A stretch of DNA of 64,000 bases from Icerya purchasi (GCA_039619475.1 CM077116.1:5022001-5086000); one strand, 5' to 3'. Positions 1 through 9,872 are shown, counted from the stretch's first letter. Program-made: numbers and translations. Notes: generated from the sequence alone by a model not told the origin.

Positions 1-63
1 AGAACACTAATTCGTGAAACTAATAACAAGCGTGCGAATACAGTTATTCAGAGAGTTGACATA

Positions 64-150
64 ATGTCTACCTTTGAATTAGATGCATTCGATGAAATGT
101 TGCATCAGAAAAATACCCTTCAAACGGAGAAAGTTGATTGCATACATTGA
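64..150 (+). other. small conserved coding module, copy 1 (arm 1)
   Basis: A 28-codon open frame from ATG to TGA. Its middle aligns with the modules at 8.24 and 10.75 kb: Phe-Glu at the start, then a Glu-Met-Leu-x-Gln-Lys-Asn core (EMLHQKN here, EMLRQKN and EILRQKN in the others), then a Lys-rich tail. I do not recognise the family. It could be the decayed first exon of a repeated gene or a very small gene. Homology among the three copies is clear by eye; function is unknown. Confidence 0.5.
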
Positions 151-194
151 TGAATGAAGTTGTTAAGAACTTGTACATACATATACATTTTGTT

Positions 195-300
195 TGTGGT
201 AGTGTATGCATGTACACATGAGATCTTACATATAAGTAAGGGTCAAGATCCGGTTTTAACAGCTGTATCAGACGATCTTAACGTGCAGCTATGTACATGC
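195..300 (+). repeat. recurrent intergenic element R, copy a
   Basis: This stretch contains a GTGTA-x-GCATGTACAC-like block followed by AAGATCCGGTTTTAACAG and then an ACGTGCAGCTATG-like block. The same order of blocks occurs at 10.88-11.00 kb, and the first two blocks occur at 1.24-1.35 kb. It lies just downstream of module copy 1. It may be a regulatory or terminal segment of a repeated gene unit. Confidence 0.6.
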
Positions 301-408
301 AGGGATAGACTTTAATATAATCATTATCGATGGTAAACGAGAACATTAATTCATTTTTAAATTTTAATATATCGTCTTCCATCACTAATAACATAACATA
401 AAAAACTA

Positions 409-1209
409 CTAACTTAACTGAATATATCCTTCTTCAACCAACTTTTCCTCAATCATTCGAATTTCATCATCTACACCAGCATTTCACACTTTTTTTAGAT
501 GTATGCGATAACAATAATCACTCAACCAATTCATTAGGATCGTCTGAATAATCGATCGGTGTATCTTCATGACATACTCCGCCATCAGCACAATGCTTAG
601 TCTTTACTCCATCATAGTAAATTTTTACACTTGAACCATTAGACTGAAACATCAGACGTATTATTTTTCTGTATTTAGGAAGTGCAGTACCCTTTAATAC
701 ACCAGTAGCATGTAAATGAGCTCTAGTACACTCAAGTATTTATTTATATAGATCTAAATCATTATTTTGTATATTTATTCTCATCTATATGCGATACCAT
801 TAGTAAATGAATGAGTCTGGGTGTGTAAGGAAATTTTATTTGCTTACTTCCTTTTCCTAAATAAATTTCATCATATTTGCAGTCCCAAGAAATCAATGTT
901 TGTATCATAGCGTATTCCATATACTTGATCATTCGGAACAAGTTCATCAAAATCTGTATGAAATGAATCTACTTCACTTATGTTAAACGACTTAGCTTTG
1001 AGTTTGTTTTTTAATATTTACATCTTTAATTTCAGACTCAGCGTCACTTCTCTGTTTACTATTAGACAGTTTTTAACGTTTTTACCATTGATGTATCATT
1101 TATTCCATAAGAATCTATTTTTATCTTTCAGATTTTTGTAATGCTCCATGAATTTCCAATAATGGTTTCATAATAGGTTCCAACATGATGGCTGAAGTAC
1201 TTGTAATTG
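409..1209 (-). pseudogene. broken DUF8207-like coding remnant, arm 1 copy
   Basis: Mirror image of the remnant at 1590-2390, with the same frameshifts and stops. Read on the minus strand it encodes, in several frames, a block beginning near PIMKPLLEIHEAL, a block with YGIRYDTNIDFLGLQ, a block with YLGKGSKQIKF and TPRLIHLL, a Cys-rich block, and a C-terminal DDEIRMIEEKLVEEGYI-like end. This order resembles the uncharacterised DUF8207 proteins that I recall being scattered in invertebrate genomes. The assignment is from memory of the family pattern. The N-terminus is missing and no intact product is possible. Confidence 0.5.
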
Positions 1210-1234
1210 GTTTCCTGGGTATAAGTGTGTTTAA

Positions 1235-1345
1235 GTTAGTGTGTACATGTAGGGCGTGGTTCTGCAATAATGTATCGACTGGAATAGAAATCATAAGAAT
1301 ATTAAGATCCTGTTTCAACAGTTTTGAAAGTGTTTGCATGCAACA
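1235..1345 (+). repeat. recurrent intergenic element R, copy b
   Basis: Contains AGTGTGTACATGTAGGGCG, a central ATAGAAATCATAAGAATATT-type stretch and AAGATCCTGTTTCAACAG. These match 10.88-10.98 kb almost block for block. With copy a it flanks the DUF8207-like remnant as direct repeats about 1.04 kb apart. Confidence 0.65.
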
Positions 1346-1453
1346 TCACATGTAGTGATGGCTGAAGCGAGTGTAAGTATTATAAAATTAGCCTAAGATT
1401 TTTTTTTTATTTTTTTATTTTTACACACTCGCTTCAGCCATCACTACATGTGA

Positions 1454-1564
1454 TGTTGCATGCAAACACTTTCAAAACTGTTGAAACAGGATCTTAATAT
1501 TCTTATGATTTCTATTCCAGTCGATACATTATTGCAGAACCACGCCCTACATGTACACACTAAC
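1454..1564 (-). repeat. recurrent intergenic element R, copy b mirror
   Basis: Exact palindromic counterpart of the 1235-1345 copy in arm 2. An open frame running through it (1460-1678) takes its first half from this repeat, so that frame's N-terminus is not evidence of a gene. Confidence 0.65.
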
Positions 1565-1589
1565 TTAAACACACTTATACCCAGGAAAC

Positions 1590-2390
1590 CAATTACAAGT
1601 ACTTCAGCCATCATGTTGGAACCTATTATGAAACCATTATTGGAAATTCATGAAGCATTACAAAAATCTGAAAGATAAAAATAGATTCTTATGGAATAAA
1701 TGATACATCAATGGTAAAAACGTTAAAAACTGTCTAATAGTAAACAGAGAAGTGACGCTGAGTCTGAAATTAAAGATGTAAATATTAAAAAACAAACTCA
1801 AAGCTAAGTCGTTTAACATAAGTGAAGTAGATTCATTTCATACAGATTTTGATGAACTTGTTCCGAATGATCAAGTATATGGAATACGCTATGATACAAA
1901 CATTGATTTCTTGGGACTGCAAATATAATGAAATTTATTTAGGAAAAGGAAGTAAGCAAATAAAATTTCCTTACACACCCAGACTCATTCATTTACTAAT
2001 GGTATCGCATATAGATGAGAATAAATATACAAAATAATGATTTAGATCTATATAAATAAATACTTGAGTGTACTAGAGCTCATTTACATGCTACTGGTGT
2101 ATTAAAGGGTACTGCACTTCCTAAATACAGAAAAATAATACGTCTGATGTTTCAGTCTAATGGTTCAAGTGTAAAAATTTACTATGATGGAGTAAAGACT
2201 AAGCATTGTGCTGATGGCGGAGTATGTCATGAAGATACACCGATCGATTATTCAGACGATCCTAATGAATTGGTTGAGTGATTATTGTTATCGCATACAT
2301 CTAAAAAAAGTGTGAAATGCTGGTGTAGATGATGAAATTCGAATGATTGAGGAAAAGTTGGTTGAAGAAGGATATATTCAGTTAAGTTAG
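1590..2390 (+). pseudogene. broken DUF8207-like coding remnant, arm 2 copy
   Basis: Coding-like blocks run in a consistent order on the plus strand but switch frame. They are a KPLLEIHEAL block near 1.63 kb, YGIRYDTNIDFLGLQ near 1.88 kb, YLGKGSKQIKF and TPRLIHLL near 1.94-2.00 kb, an ILECTRAHLHATG block near 2.07 kb after an in-frame TAA, a Cys-containing block (HCADGGVCHED) near 2.20 kb, and an EIRMIEEKLVEEGYI end near 2.35 kb closing at TAG 2388-2390. The succession recalls DUF8207 proteins. The same damage in both arms shows that the gene decayed before the inverted duplication. Confidence 0.5.
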
Positions 2391-2498
2391 TAGTTTTTTA
2401 TGTTATGTTATTAGTGATGGAAGACGATATATTAAAATTTAAAAATGAATTAATGTTCTCGTTTACCATCGATAATGATTATATTAAAGTCTATCCCT

Positions 2499-2604
2499 GC
2501 ATGTACATAGCTGCACGTTAAGATCGTCTGATACAGCTGTTAAAACCGGATCTTGACCCTTACTTATATGTAAGATCTCATGTGTACATGCATACACTAC
2601 CACA
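2499..2604 (-). repeat. recurrent intergenic element R, copy a mirror
   Basis: Palindromic counterpart of the 195-300 element, within arm 2. Confidence 0.6.
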
Positions 2605-2648
2605 AACAAAATGTATATGTATGTACAAGTTCTTAACAACTTCATTCA

Positions 2649-2735
2649 TCAATGTATGCAATCAACTTTCTCCGTTTGAAGGGTATTTTTCTGATGCAAC
2701 ATTTCATCGAATGCATCTAATTCAAAGGTAGACAT
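2649..2735 (-). other. small conserved coding module, copy 1 (arm 2)
   Basis: Palindromic counterpart of the module at 64-150. In this arm it is divergent from the intact 276-residue gene, with 137 bp between the two start codons. The 332-residue gene and the module at 8.24 kb have the same divergent arrangement, about 240 bp apart. Confidence 0.5.
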
Positions 2736-2872
2736 TATGTCAACTCTCTGAATAACTGTATTCGCACGCTTGTTATTAGTTTCACGAATTAGTGTTCTTC
2801 ACACGTTTAAATTTTAGTTACTATTAAAAGTTTTAGTTTTTTTTTCTTTTCTCTTTAATAACAACTGTAACA
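2736..2872. promoter_or_regulatory. divergent intergenic region upstream of the 276-residue gene
   Basis: It spans the palindrome end (2798). Just outside it is a GTGTTC...CACG...TTTAAA-like segment, followed by a pyrimidine-rich leader running to the ATG. The region upstream of the 332-residue gene has a similar GTGTTCACGCATTATTAAA block and a pyrimidine-rich leader. Shared leaders suggest a common promoter or a 5' splice or leader organisation. No defined box is certain. Confidence 0.4.
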
Positions 2873-3703
2873 ATGATAGTAGCACGTGAGGTAATTATCG
2901 ATATTCAATGTTTTAAATATGATAATGATACGTACATCATTAAGGAACTTTCAATAATAAGTATCGATGGTGAAATTCAATTTCATAGAATTTACAAGCC
3001 TCCATTCGAATGGGATGTATTATCCAATAATAAAAAACAAGAAAACATGAGGATAATTCAAAACTGTCATTCAATTCCGTGGAATGCAGGAGATTACAAT
3101 TACGAATCTATTGCTGGTGATATAGAAAATGTGTTGGAAGATTTGGAACCATTGAATATTTACGTTAAAGGAAATGAAAAAATTACCACTATATGGATAA
3201 AACTATTTGAAACATCACTTTCAAGATTCAAGATTATTAATTTAGAAAAAGAATTCGGTATACCCAATTTAAGGAAATTAAATAATATGTATAAAGGAAT
3301 ATCAAGAGTTGTAAAATGTGATGCACACACGGATAAAAACATACATAGGTGTTCATTGCAGAATGTATATGTGATGATGAAATGGTACGATGTAAATGTT
3401 AGACCTATATTATCATTAGTAAAATATTCTACGTGCGACTTGATGCAAAATATTACTGCAGAGATATTAATTAATGTATGCCCTCAAAAAATTTGCGATT
3501 TTTACAATAAATTACCTGTAGCACTGAAGAATGATCGACGTATCAAACACTTCTTACCATGTTTTAAACATCATAGCTATGATATTCCAGATTCTTTTCC
3601 ACTCAGTGCAGTACATCCCACCTTAATCAAAGATTGTCCGCAATGCAACCATGCAAGTTTGTTCGAATTCCAACATAACCCGATCAAAGGAGTCAATTTG
3701 TGA
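2873..3703 (+). CDS. intact 276-residue protein, paralogue of the 332-residue protein
   Basis: One uninterrupted frame begins at ATG 2873 and ends at TGA. I do not know a named function. The protein opens with IIDIQCF...KELSIIS (about residues 8-30), then an IYKPPFEW block (40-47), IYVKG (96-100), a GIS-x-VVKC-x-x-H segment with C149, H152, H158 and C160, a NVYVMMKW block (164-171), and a C-terminal CxxH...CxxC pair (C230, H233; C255, C258). The same blocks occur in the 332-residue protein. I recall this architecture from uncharacterised proteins in hemipteran genomes and insect-virus-like sequence, and it faintly resembles a DEDD-type exonuclease fold. The expected second acidic residue after the first Asp is Gln, so activity would be doubtful. 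The gene lies 75 bp outside the palindrome, and the frame is intact while its neighbour is wrecked. A domesticated viral or transposon gene, or a recently inserted one, is plausible. No introns are evident. Confidence 0.8.
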   Translation: MIVAREVIIDIQCFKYDNDTYIIKELSIISIDGEIQFHRIYKPPFEWDVLSNNKKQENMRIIQNCHSIPWNAGDYNYESIAGDIENVLEDLEPLNIYVKGNEKITTIWIKLFETSLSRFKIINLEKEFGIPNLRKLNNMYKGISRVVKCDAHTDKNIHRCSLQNVYVMMKWYDVNVRPILSLVKYSTCDLMQNITAEILINVCPQKICDFYNKLPVALKNDRRIKHFLPCFKHHSYDIPDSFPLSAVHPTLIKDCPQCNHASLFEFQHNPIKGVNL

Positions 3704-3970
3704 GCATTGTACGAATCATAATCTTGTAATTTTTCCATCTTTAAATTTTTTGTGATATTTATTTATTTTTTAAATTAATTTTCTTTTATTCTTGTTAATC
3801 GTTTGTAAATATATTACATGAATTATATATATATTTTACATTTCATAATTTTTTTCGCGTGCGAATGGAATAATAAAAATAACTTTTTCTTTTTCCTTTA
3901 AATGTAAATATTATCTATATTCAACTTCAATAATGAGTATAAACACTTTTTTTATTGTAAAATCATATGG
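3704..3970. other. 3' flank of the 276-residue gene
   Basis: Very AT-rich sequence with several AATAAA-like strings (for example near 3870-3880) that could serve as polyadenylation signals. Nothing else is recognised before the MITE. Confidence 0.5.
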
Positions 3971-3978
3971 GTTCTAAT

Positions 3979-4419
3979 TAGTGATGGGCAACTTCGAAAT
4001 GATTCATTCGAATTATTTGATTGTTCGATGACTTTGAATGCATTCGATTGTTCCGTGGTTGCATTCGAAATGTTATTTCATTCGAATAATTCAATCGTAT
4101 TCACAACAATCATTCGAAATGCTATTTCTCTCGGAAGAATCTAGTTAATGTTTAACGAATACTTCATTCGTTTGTGTTCGGATAGTTTCGGTTTTTATTC
4201 GAATAATTCATTCCTATTTGCAACAATCATTCGAAATGTTATTTCTCTCGAAAGAATCTAGGCGATGTTTAACGAATACTTCATTCGTTTGTGTTCGGAT
4301 GGTTCCGGTTTTTATTTGAATAATTCATTCGTATTCACAAAAATCATTCAATTGTTTTTTTTTTTTGACGATTATCGGTTGTTTCGATTGTAAAAACATT
4401 TCGAAATCGCACATCACTA
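3979..4419. mobile_element. hAT-like MITE, copy 1 (441 bp)
   Basis: It starts TAGTGATGGGCAACTTCG and ends CGAAATCGCACATCACTA, so the termini are imperfect inverted repeats of roughly 20 bp. It is flanked by an 8-bp duplication with one mismatch (GTTCTAAT 3971-3978, ATTCTAAT 4420-4427). Eight-bp duplications and TAGTGATG ends are typical of hAT elements. There is no transposase. A block of about 118 bp is tandemly duplicated inside (near 4085-4320). Relative to the copies at 9.5 and 10.2 kb this element is reversed: its right end matches their left ends. Confidence 0.85.
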
Positions 4420-4427
4420 ATTCTAAT

Positions 4428-6997
4428 ACATATACATAAGAAAATAATAAAAAAAACGAGTAACAAATAAAAAAATAATAAACAGAGTGATAGCAATATG
4501 GTGTATTTAGAATTTGCATCATCTAATACCTCAAGCATTGTATGTAGAATATAAAAAATGAGTAAAAATAGCTATAATTAGAGAGAGTATGAATAAATTT
4601 TTAAAAAATATCAAAAAAAAAAAAAACATGTTATTTTCCGGCGGTGGTTGAAATGAAAATTTCTACATGTATTTAATGTGATAGTTGATGCAGGTGCGAA
4701 AATATGTTTAATTTTTTCAAAATTTAATTCTAAAAACATTCGTGGAAAAGTAAATAAATTAAGTAAACATAGAAATTAGTAGGCATCATATAAAAAATTA
4801 AAACTTATGATGGAACTTAGAATATAGATGAATGAAAAAAAGTTGTAATTGAATAGATTAATGAAAAAACATAATAGTCTTTGTGTTTACGTTTCTTCTG
4901 TTTTTTTTTTTTGTTTTTTTTTTCGTTATGTTTAATGCATCATATTGCTTTTTATGTATAGCCTCTTCACTCTCTTGTTTTCAAAAGTATACTCTTCTGT
5001 CAATTACTTCTTTAAAAAAACTTTCCAAATTTTAGCATTTATCATATTATATGACATGTACAATAAATTAACAGATTCCATATTGGAGTGTAAAGAAAAC
5101 TATTTTAAAAAATCTCTGAAATAAAAAATAATATAAAGAAAAAAGATTGTGAAGCAAAGAAAGAAAAAAAACAAAAAACAGTGATTCTTCATGATATTTT
5201 TACTCCCCACCCTGGGGACATTTATTTTTGTAGAATTTAAATATTGTTGTAAAAGCAAGTATGATGTTATTTTGTATATCACAGGGTGAAAAAAAAAATA
5301 ATAATAATACGTTAATCATTGATTTAAAAATTATATTATCATACATTTCCAGCATCCGATGTTTGCATGTGCTTGTATAGAAAGCGTGTATACACATATA
5401 CACGAATAAAATATAATACATCCAAGGTAACTTGCATATTTCTGCTGTTGTCTAAAACCGTTAGAATATTAGGTAAAAGATTGAGTAAGATAAATACGAT
5501 CGTAACACATTGTTTAAAGAAACAAAAATAAAAAATAAAATAACATGATTGATTTAATTTGAATTTAGCAATATTTTTAGAACTAACATGAATTTTTGGT
5601 AAAACGTGAAAGAAAAAAAAGGAAAGAAAACAACGGTAAAATTTGTTAGTTTTACGGATAAATCAGTATAGTTGTATTTAACAATGCTTATGCAGTTAAT
5701 AATCTTTTGTCATTCATTTAACCGTGCGCTCACACACATGCCCACATACACATATACCGGTCTTAATGGTATGTTTATTATCAACTATCTCATTCATCCA
5801 GTTTTATAGCTAATTTTCGGCCTTTTTTATAAAACTGCCTCGAAAAGGATGCTAACGGATATTTCATGTCTGCCACTGCAGTGCAGTTCTGCAATAATAA
5901 AGGTACATAATTTATCTCACTCTCACTCTCTTATTCTATAAGCGGATCTCTACCTGTCGTTGCGATTCAACGGATGTTTCTTATTAGCCATTTCGCACAT
6001 TTCAAGCATACATACACACACATGTTCACACATATTCACACATATTTACTCACCCTTACGCGCATGCAGTGTCGATACATGATCTGCAGGTGCTTCTATA
6101 ATGACGAAGACTATTCGTAGACGTTCCTGTAGATTTCGAAATATTTTCGTATTGAAAAATTTTAAATGTAAAAAATGAAAAATCTTAGAACGAAACATTG
6201 AATAAAAATTTCCTTCATAATCTGTATTCCAAATAATAAGACTCGTACGTTTTCATCAGCTCCCTCCCTCACGTGTAAAAATTTAGCTTTTTATTTTCTC
6301 TCTCTGTCGTATCAGTCTATTTAAACGATATGAATAATAATGAATTTTTTTTTAAAGATAATAAGTGTAAACTGAACATTTTACGGAAATTTCCATCAAA
6401 GTTTGAAATCTATGTATTAGGTTTTGATCGTTTTTCAAATAAAGTCGTAGATTTACCATTCATATCGAGGAAAAAATAAAAAAATAATTTTTTTCATACT
6501 TGTATATGTAAGCATATACACGCATGCATATGCTGAGAGATAAAAAAAAAAGAAAAAGAAAAAGATTATTTAAATTTAAATAAACAGTTACATAAATTGA
6601 TTTGATTTCATCCATACAACATATTAATTGAAATAGAATGAAATAATAAATGATGTGTTCGGTACTATAATATCTGCGGTGTATCTAAATAATTTTAAAG
6701 TAATTATATGACCATGAAATAAAATAAAATGTATGAAATGTATATTATTACACTTTAAAATTCCATACATATATACATACATACATTATAATTTATGTGA
6801 AACAATGTAAAAGATTTTGAAATAATAAAAATAAAAAAATGCGAGTAAAAGAAAAAAATATGGTTTTATTTCACATATTATACATACTACGCGACAATTG
6901 ACTTTGGTACATTGAAAGGTAATTGTTATGTTCATATTCAACTTTCGTAGGATCTAGACAACTCCAGCTTTCAAATTCCACGTCTTTTATTGAATTT
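4428..6997. other. AT-rich intergenic stretch between the two paralogues
   Basis: No convincing gene. Homopolymer-rich DNA, a short run of TACACACACAT-type repeats near 6010-6050, and a somewhat more balanced patch at 5.85-6.12 kb. Near 6.86 kb, on the minus strand, lie AATAAA-like strings that could end the 332-residue transcript. Confidence 0.5.
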
Positions 6998-7996
6998 TTA
7001 ATCCGTATGAATTGAATGTTGACAGTCGTCGCAATCTTTTACTTTGACACAATTTCGAGTACTCCTGTGTAATGTATCACCATCGATATAATATTCTTTA
7101 TCATGTTCGTGATCGTAGCATGGTAGAAATGATTTTATCGTATCATCCTGTTTTAATCTGTCCGGTAAAAATATATAAATGTCCCCGATGCAACTTGGAA
7201 ATAATGTAATTATCATTTCTTTGGTGGCTGTAATGAACAACTGGCTTAAATCATTTATATTGAGATTGTTCATAAGCTTCAGCGGACGGATAACGTGATC
7301 GTGCCACGTCTTCATCACCATAACATTTTTCATCGCACAATGAAAAATATCATTCTCATAGTGGTGCTTACAAGTTACCAGATTGCTTATACCGGAGTAT
7401 TCTTGATATAAATCATCAATACTAGGTACTCGAAAGACTTTCTCCATATTAACGAGTTCGTAGTCCAAGTCACGCAACAATTCAGACTTTTCGTTAAGTT
7501 CCCATAATATAAGTTTTGCATAAGTGGTTAAAATATATACGCGAACCTTCGGTTTTTCAGACAGTATTGTGAATACATCACGTGCCATGAATATTTCTTC
7601 CCGACATGGAAATAATGAGGGGTTTTTCAAGTAATGACTCACGGAAGAGCATTGTAAATGAGGCATTTTTGATGCAGACCATGCTCTGCTTGGCTTGTAT
7701 AGCGTATGTAAACACCCCCCGCCAGACATATCAATCATCGCTAGTTCGGTTACTAGAAAACCATAATCAGAATCCTTATGGAAGCTGAAATCTACAAAAT
7801 ATTCCGCTATATCCATCTGATCTGACAATAATACTGGACCAACGATTTTATGTGTAGAAGATGTTGATTCTGTTGAAGAATAACCACCATCTGATTGCGG
7901 TAATTGAAGTGACGAAGACGTATGTGAGTCGCTATCACTTGCAATGTCCTTAATTGATCTTGAGTTGCTGCTTACGTTAACTATATTAACATTCAT
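6998..7996 (-). CDS. intact 332-residue protein, paralogue of the 276-residue protein
   Basis: One uninterrupted frame. Residues 1-57 are a low-complexity Ser/Asp-rich extension absent from the shorter paralogue. The shared domain follows: YFVDFSFHKDSDYGF...TELAMID (66-89), LYKPSRAW (99-106), NMEKVFRVPSIDDLY (183-197), GISNLVTC-x-x-H with C209, H212, H219 and C220, a NVMVMKTW block (224-231), and a C-terminal CxxH...CxxC pair (C293, H296; C322, C325). Conservation of both Cys/His clusters in a divergent paralogue argues for metal binding. Function is unknown; an inactive DEDD-exonuclease-like fold is one guess. The only plausible start is the ATG at 7994-7996, preceded on the coding strand by TTTTTTTTAG, which could be a splice acceptor from an upstream leader exon. 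Divergent from the module at 8.24 kb. Confidence 0.8.
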   Translation of the reverse strand: MNVNIVNVSSNSRSIKDIASDSDSHTSSSLQLPQSDGGYSSTESTSSTHKIVGPVLLSDQMDIAEYFVDFSFHKDSDYGFLVTELAMIDMSGGGCLHTLYKPSRAWSASKMPHLQCSSVSHYLKNPSLFPCREEIFMARDVFTILSEKPKVRVYILTTYAKLILWELNEKSELLRDLDYELVNMEKVFRVPSIDDLYQEYSGISNLVTCKHHYENDIFHCAMKNVMVMKTWHDHVIRPLKLMNNLNINDLSQLFITATKEMIITLFPSCIGDIYIFLPDRLKQDDTIKSFLPCYDHEHDKEYYIDGDTLHRSTRNCVKVKDCDDCQHSIHTD

Positions 7997-8232
7997 GATT
8001 GAATAATATGTATTTCAAACTTTTCACTAAAAAAAATACAGAGAAAAAGAAAGAGAAAAAGGAAAGATAAAAGACAGAAAAAAATGATAGAGAAAAAAAG
8101 AGAAAAAACGTAGGAAATTATTTTCTTTAACGTTGACGTAAATTTTTTAATAATGCGTGAACACAGATTCGACAAAATATACATGTTTAACATAAAACTA
8201 ATACTGACCGCTTGAATGATTCCGTTCGATAG
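7997..8232. promoter_or_regulatory. divergent intergenic region upstream of the 332-residue gene
   Basis: Read on the minus strand it holds a GTGTTCACGCATTATTAAA block (as upstream of the other paralogue), a long pyrimidine-rich tract and a TTTTTTTTAG just before the start codon. It separates the gene from the plus-strand module copy 2. Confidence 0.4.
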
Positions 8233-8340
8233 TCTATCTCATTAGCTACCTTTGAATCGGTTGTGGCAGTGGAAATGTTACGTCAGAAAAATGTTGTTCC
8301 GTCGGAGAAAGCTGAATATATTTGTATACAAACAAAGTAA
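8233..8340 (+). other. small conserved coding module, copy 2
   Basis: Open from after a TAG to TAA 8338-8340. It encodes a segment containing TFESVVAVEMLRQKNVVPSE, the best-preserved form of the repeated module. No ATG begins the open stretch; the first Met is inside the core, so it is either an internal exon or a decayed gene. It is divergent from the 332-residue gene. Confidence 0.55.
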
Positions 8341-8639
8341 TCGAGGACTTTGAGTGTATACGCATATGTGAAGGAGTGTGAAAAATATTCTTGTACCGAA
8401 TAATGGGAAATAGCGTGCGAGCAATGTACAAGTGGTCTTGAAGGTATGTGAGTCATGCAGGTAAAGGTTGTTGCGATGACAGGATATATACCTGCAGAGT
8501 TCTTGGAAAACAGGTATTGACGTTCGAAACAATAATGTCTTGAAACGATCGATGATGCGGATGAGTTTATTAAATAAAAAAATTATGTTTATAGCGAAAC
8601 GAATAATATTAAAAATAATTGTGATGTTAATAAATATTT
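8341..8639. other. flank between module copy 2 and the satellite-like array
   Basis: Balanced-composition DNA with weak resemblance to the segment after module copy 1 (GTACAAGTGGTC and GTGAGTCATGCAGG-like strings). No gene is seen. Confidence 0.35.
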
Positions 8640-9543
8640 TTTATTGATCGGAGATTTTTCTTTCTCGAAAGGTTAAAATTATTTTTGATAATGTTAAGTG
8701 TATATAATGACATGAATGTGTAGGGAAAAGTAATACAGGTACAAAAAAAATAAAGATCGTTAATAAAAATTAGACATATAGAACTGCATGTGGTGTGTAT
8801 GCGAGACCAATGTGATATGCTATTGTGTCTAACGTTGAAAAAATGTTCATGATCAATAGGGAAATTCGTGATAAAAGATATGTGTGTGGGAATGTACGGT
8901 ATGCTTTCGAGTGAACCATTGATTAATTTTTAGAATCGATAAAATAAATAAAGATTGCGAAAGATCAGTAATTTTAGATGTGTGGGGGCGGGGTAGAAAG
9001 AATGAATTTTTAGGATTGAAAAAAAAAAATGAAAAACATATTCGAATCAATTTTTGAAGAACTCGTAATAGAGTAATATAGAATCTGTGCGGGGGGATAG
9101 ATAGTATGCTTTCACAACAGTCTGAATGTTTGTTCGGATTAATTTTTAAAACCTCGGAAAACATACAGAAATACTTACGGACTGAAAATAATCGTAATGA
9201 GAAAAATAATAAAATATACTTGGGCTAATTTTGAAAAAAAGTGGTAACGCGAACGAATGACACGTGTGTGAGAATGATGCGTGTGCTTTCGTTGAGGGGC
9301 GAGACATCGATAGATTTATTTTTAGAACCGGGGAAAACATACATAAATACTTATGGTTGGAAAAGTAATCGTAAGTGAGAAAAAATAATAAATATACTTA
9401 GACTAATTCTATAATACTTAGGCTTGGAAAAATTATTATGAACGATAGGGAAACTATCGAGAGCAGAGTGTGCACGGGATCGAATGGTTCGCTTTCGTGG
9501 TGGCTAACGCTATGGTAGATATAAGCGTGTGATCTGCCAGTGC

Positions 9544-9872
9544 TAGTGATGTGCGTCGAAATGTTTTTACAATCGAAACAATCAACAATCGTCAAAAAAA
9601 AAAAAAAAAAACAATCAAATGATTTTCATTCGAATGATTTGATTCGAATGATTTTAATTTGAATGATTTTAATTCAAATGATTTTGATTCAAATGATTTT
9701 GATTCAAATGATTTTAATTCGAATGATTTTAATTCGAATGATTGTTGTGAATACAAATGAATTATTCGAATGAAATAACATTTCGAATGTAACTGTGGAA
9801 CAATCGAATGCATTCGAAGTTATCGAACAATCGAATAATTCGAATGAATCATTTCGAAGTTGCCCATCACTA
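9544..9872. mobile_element. hAT-like MITE, copy 2
   Basis: Ends TAGTGATGTGCG and CATCACTA, flanked by GCCAGTGC (9536-9543) and GTCAGTGC (9873-9880), an 8-bp target duplication with one mismatch. The interior is largely a 15-bp minisatellite instead of the 118-bp repeats of copy 1. Confidence 0.85.
9613..9744. repeat. 15-bp minisatellite inside MITE copy 2
   Basis: About eight or nine degenerate units of AATGATTTTRATTYG. The unit resembles the CATTCGAAT strings at the MITE ends, so it probably expanded from element sequence. Confidence 0.85.

Larger units (their letters stand above)
1..2798. repeat. 2.8-kb near-perfect palindrome
   Basis: Arm 1 (1-1374) is the reverse complement of arm 2 (1425-2798), with spacer 1375-1424. 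Every matching pair of positions I checked sums to 2799, so no net insertion or deletion separates the arms. Two differences were seen, both G in arm 1 and A in arm 2 when read in the coding sense of the enclosed remnant. The left boundary is not visible because the window begins inside the repeat. A transcript across the spacer would fold into a very long hairpin. A recent inverted duplication, gene conversion between arms, or an assembly artefact are all possible. Confidence 0.97.

Noticed and set aside
1460..1678. 72-codon open frame present in both palindrome arms as an independent small gene
   Set aside because: Its first half lies in the intergenic element R and its second half is the start of the DUF8207-like remnant, so the frame is composite.
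8853..9595. Several overlapping minus-strand frames with recurring His/Ser/Phe-rich peptides
   Set aside because: The recurrence follows the satellite-like units; no frame is conserved across units as a protein would be.
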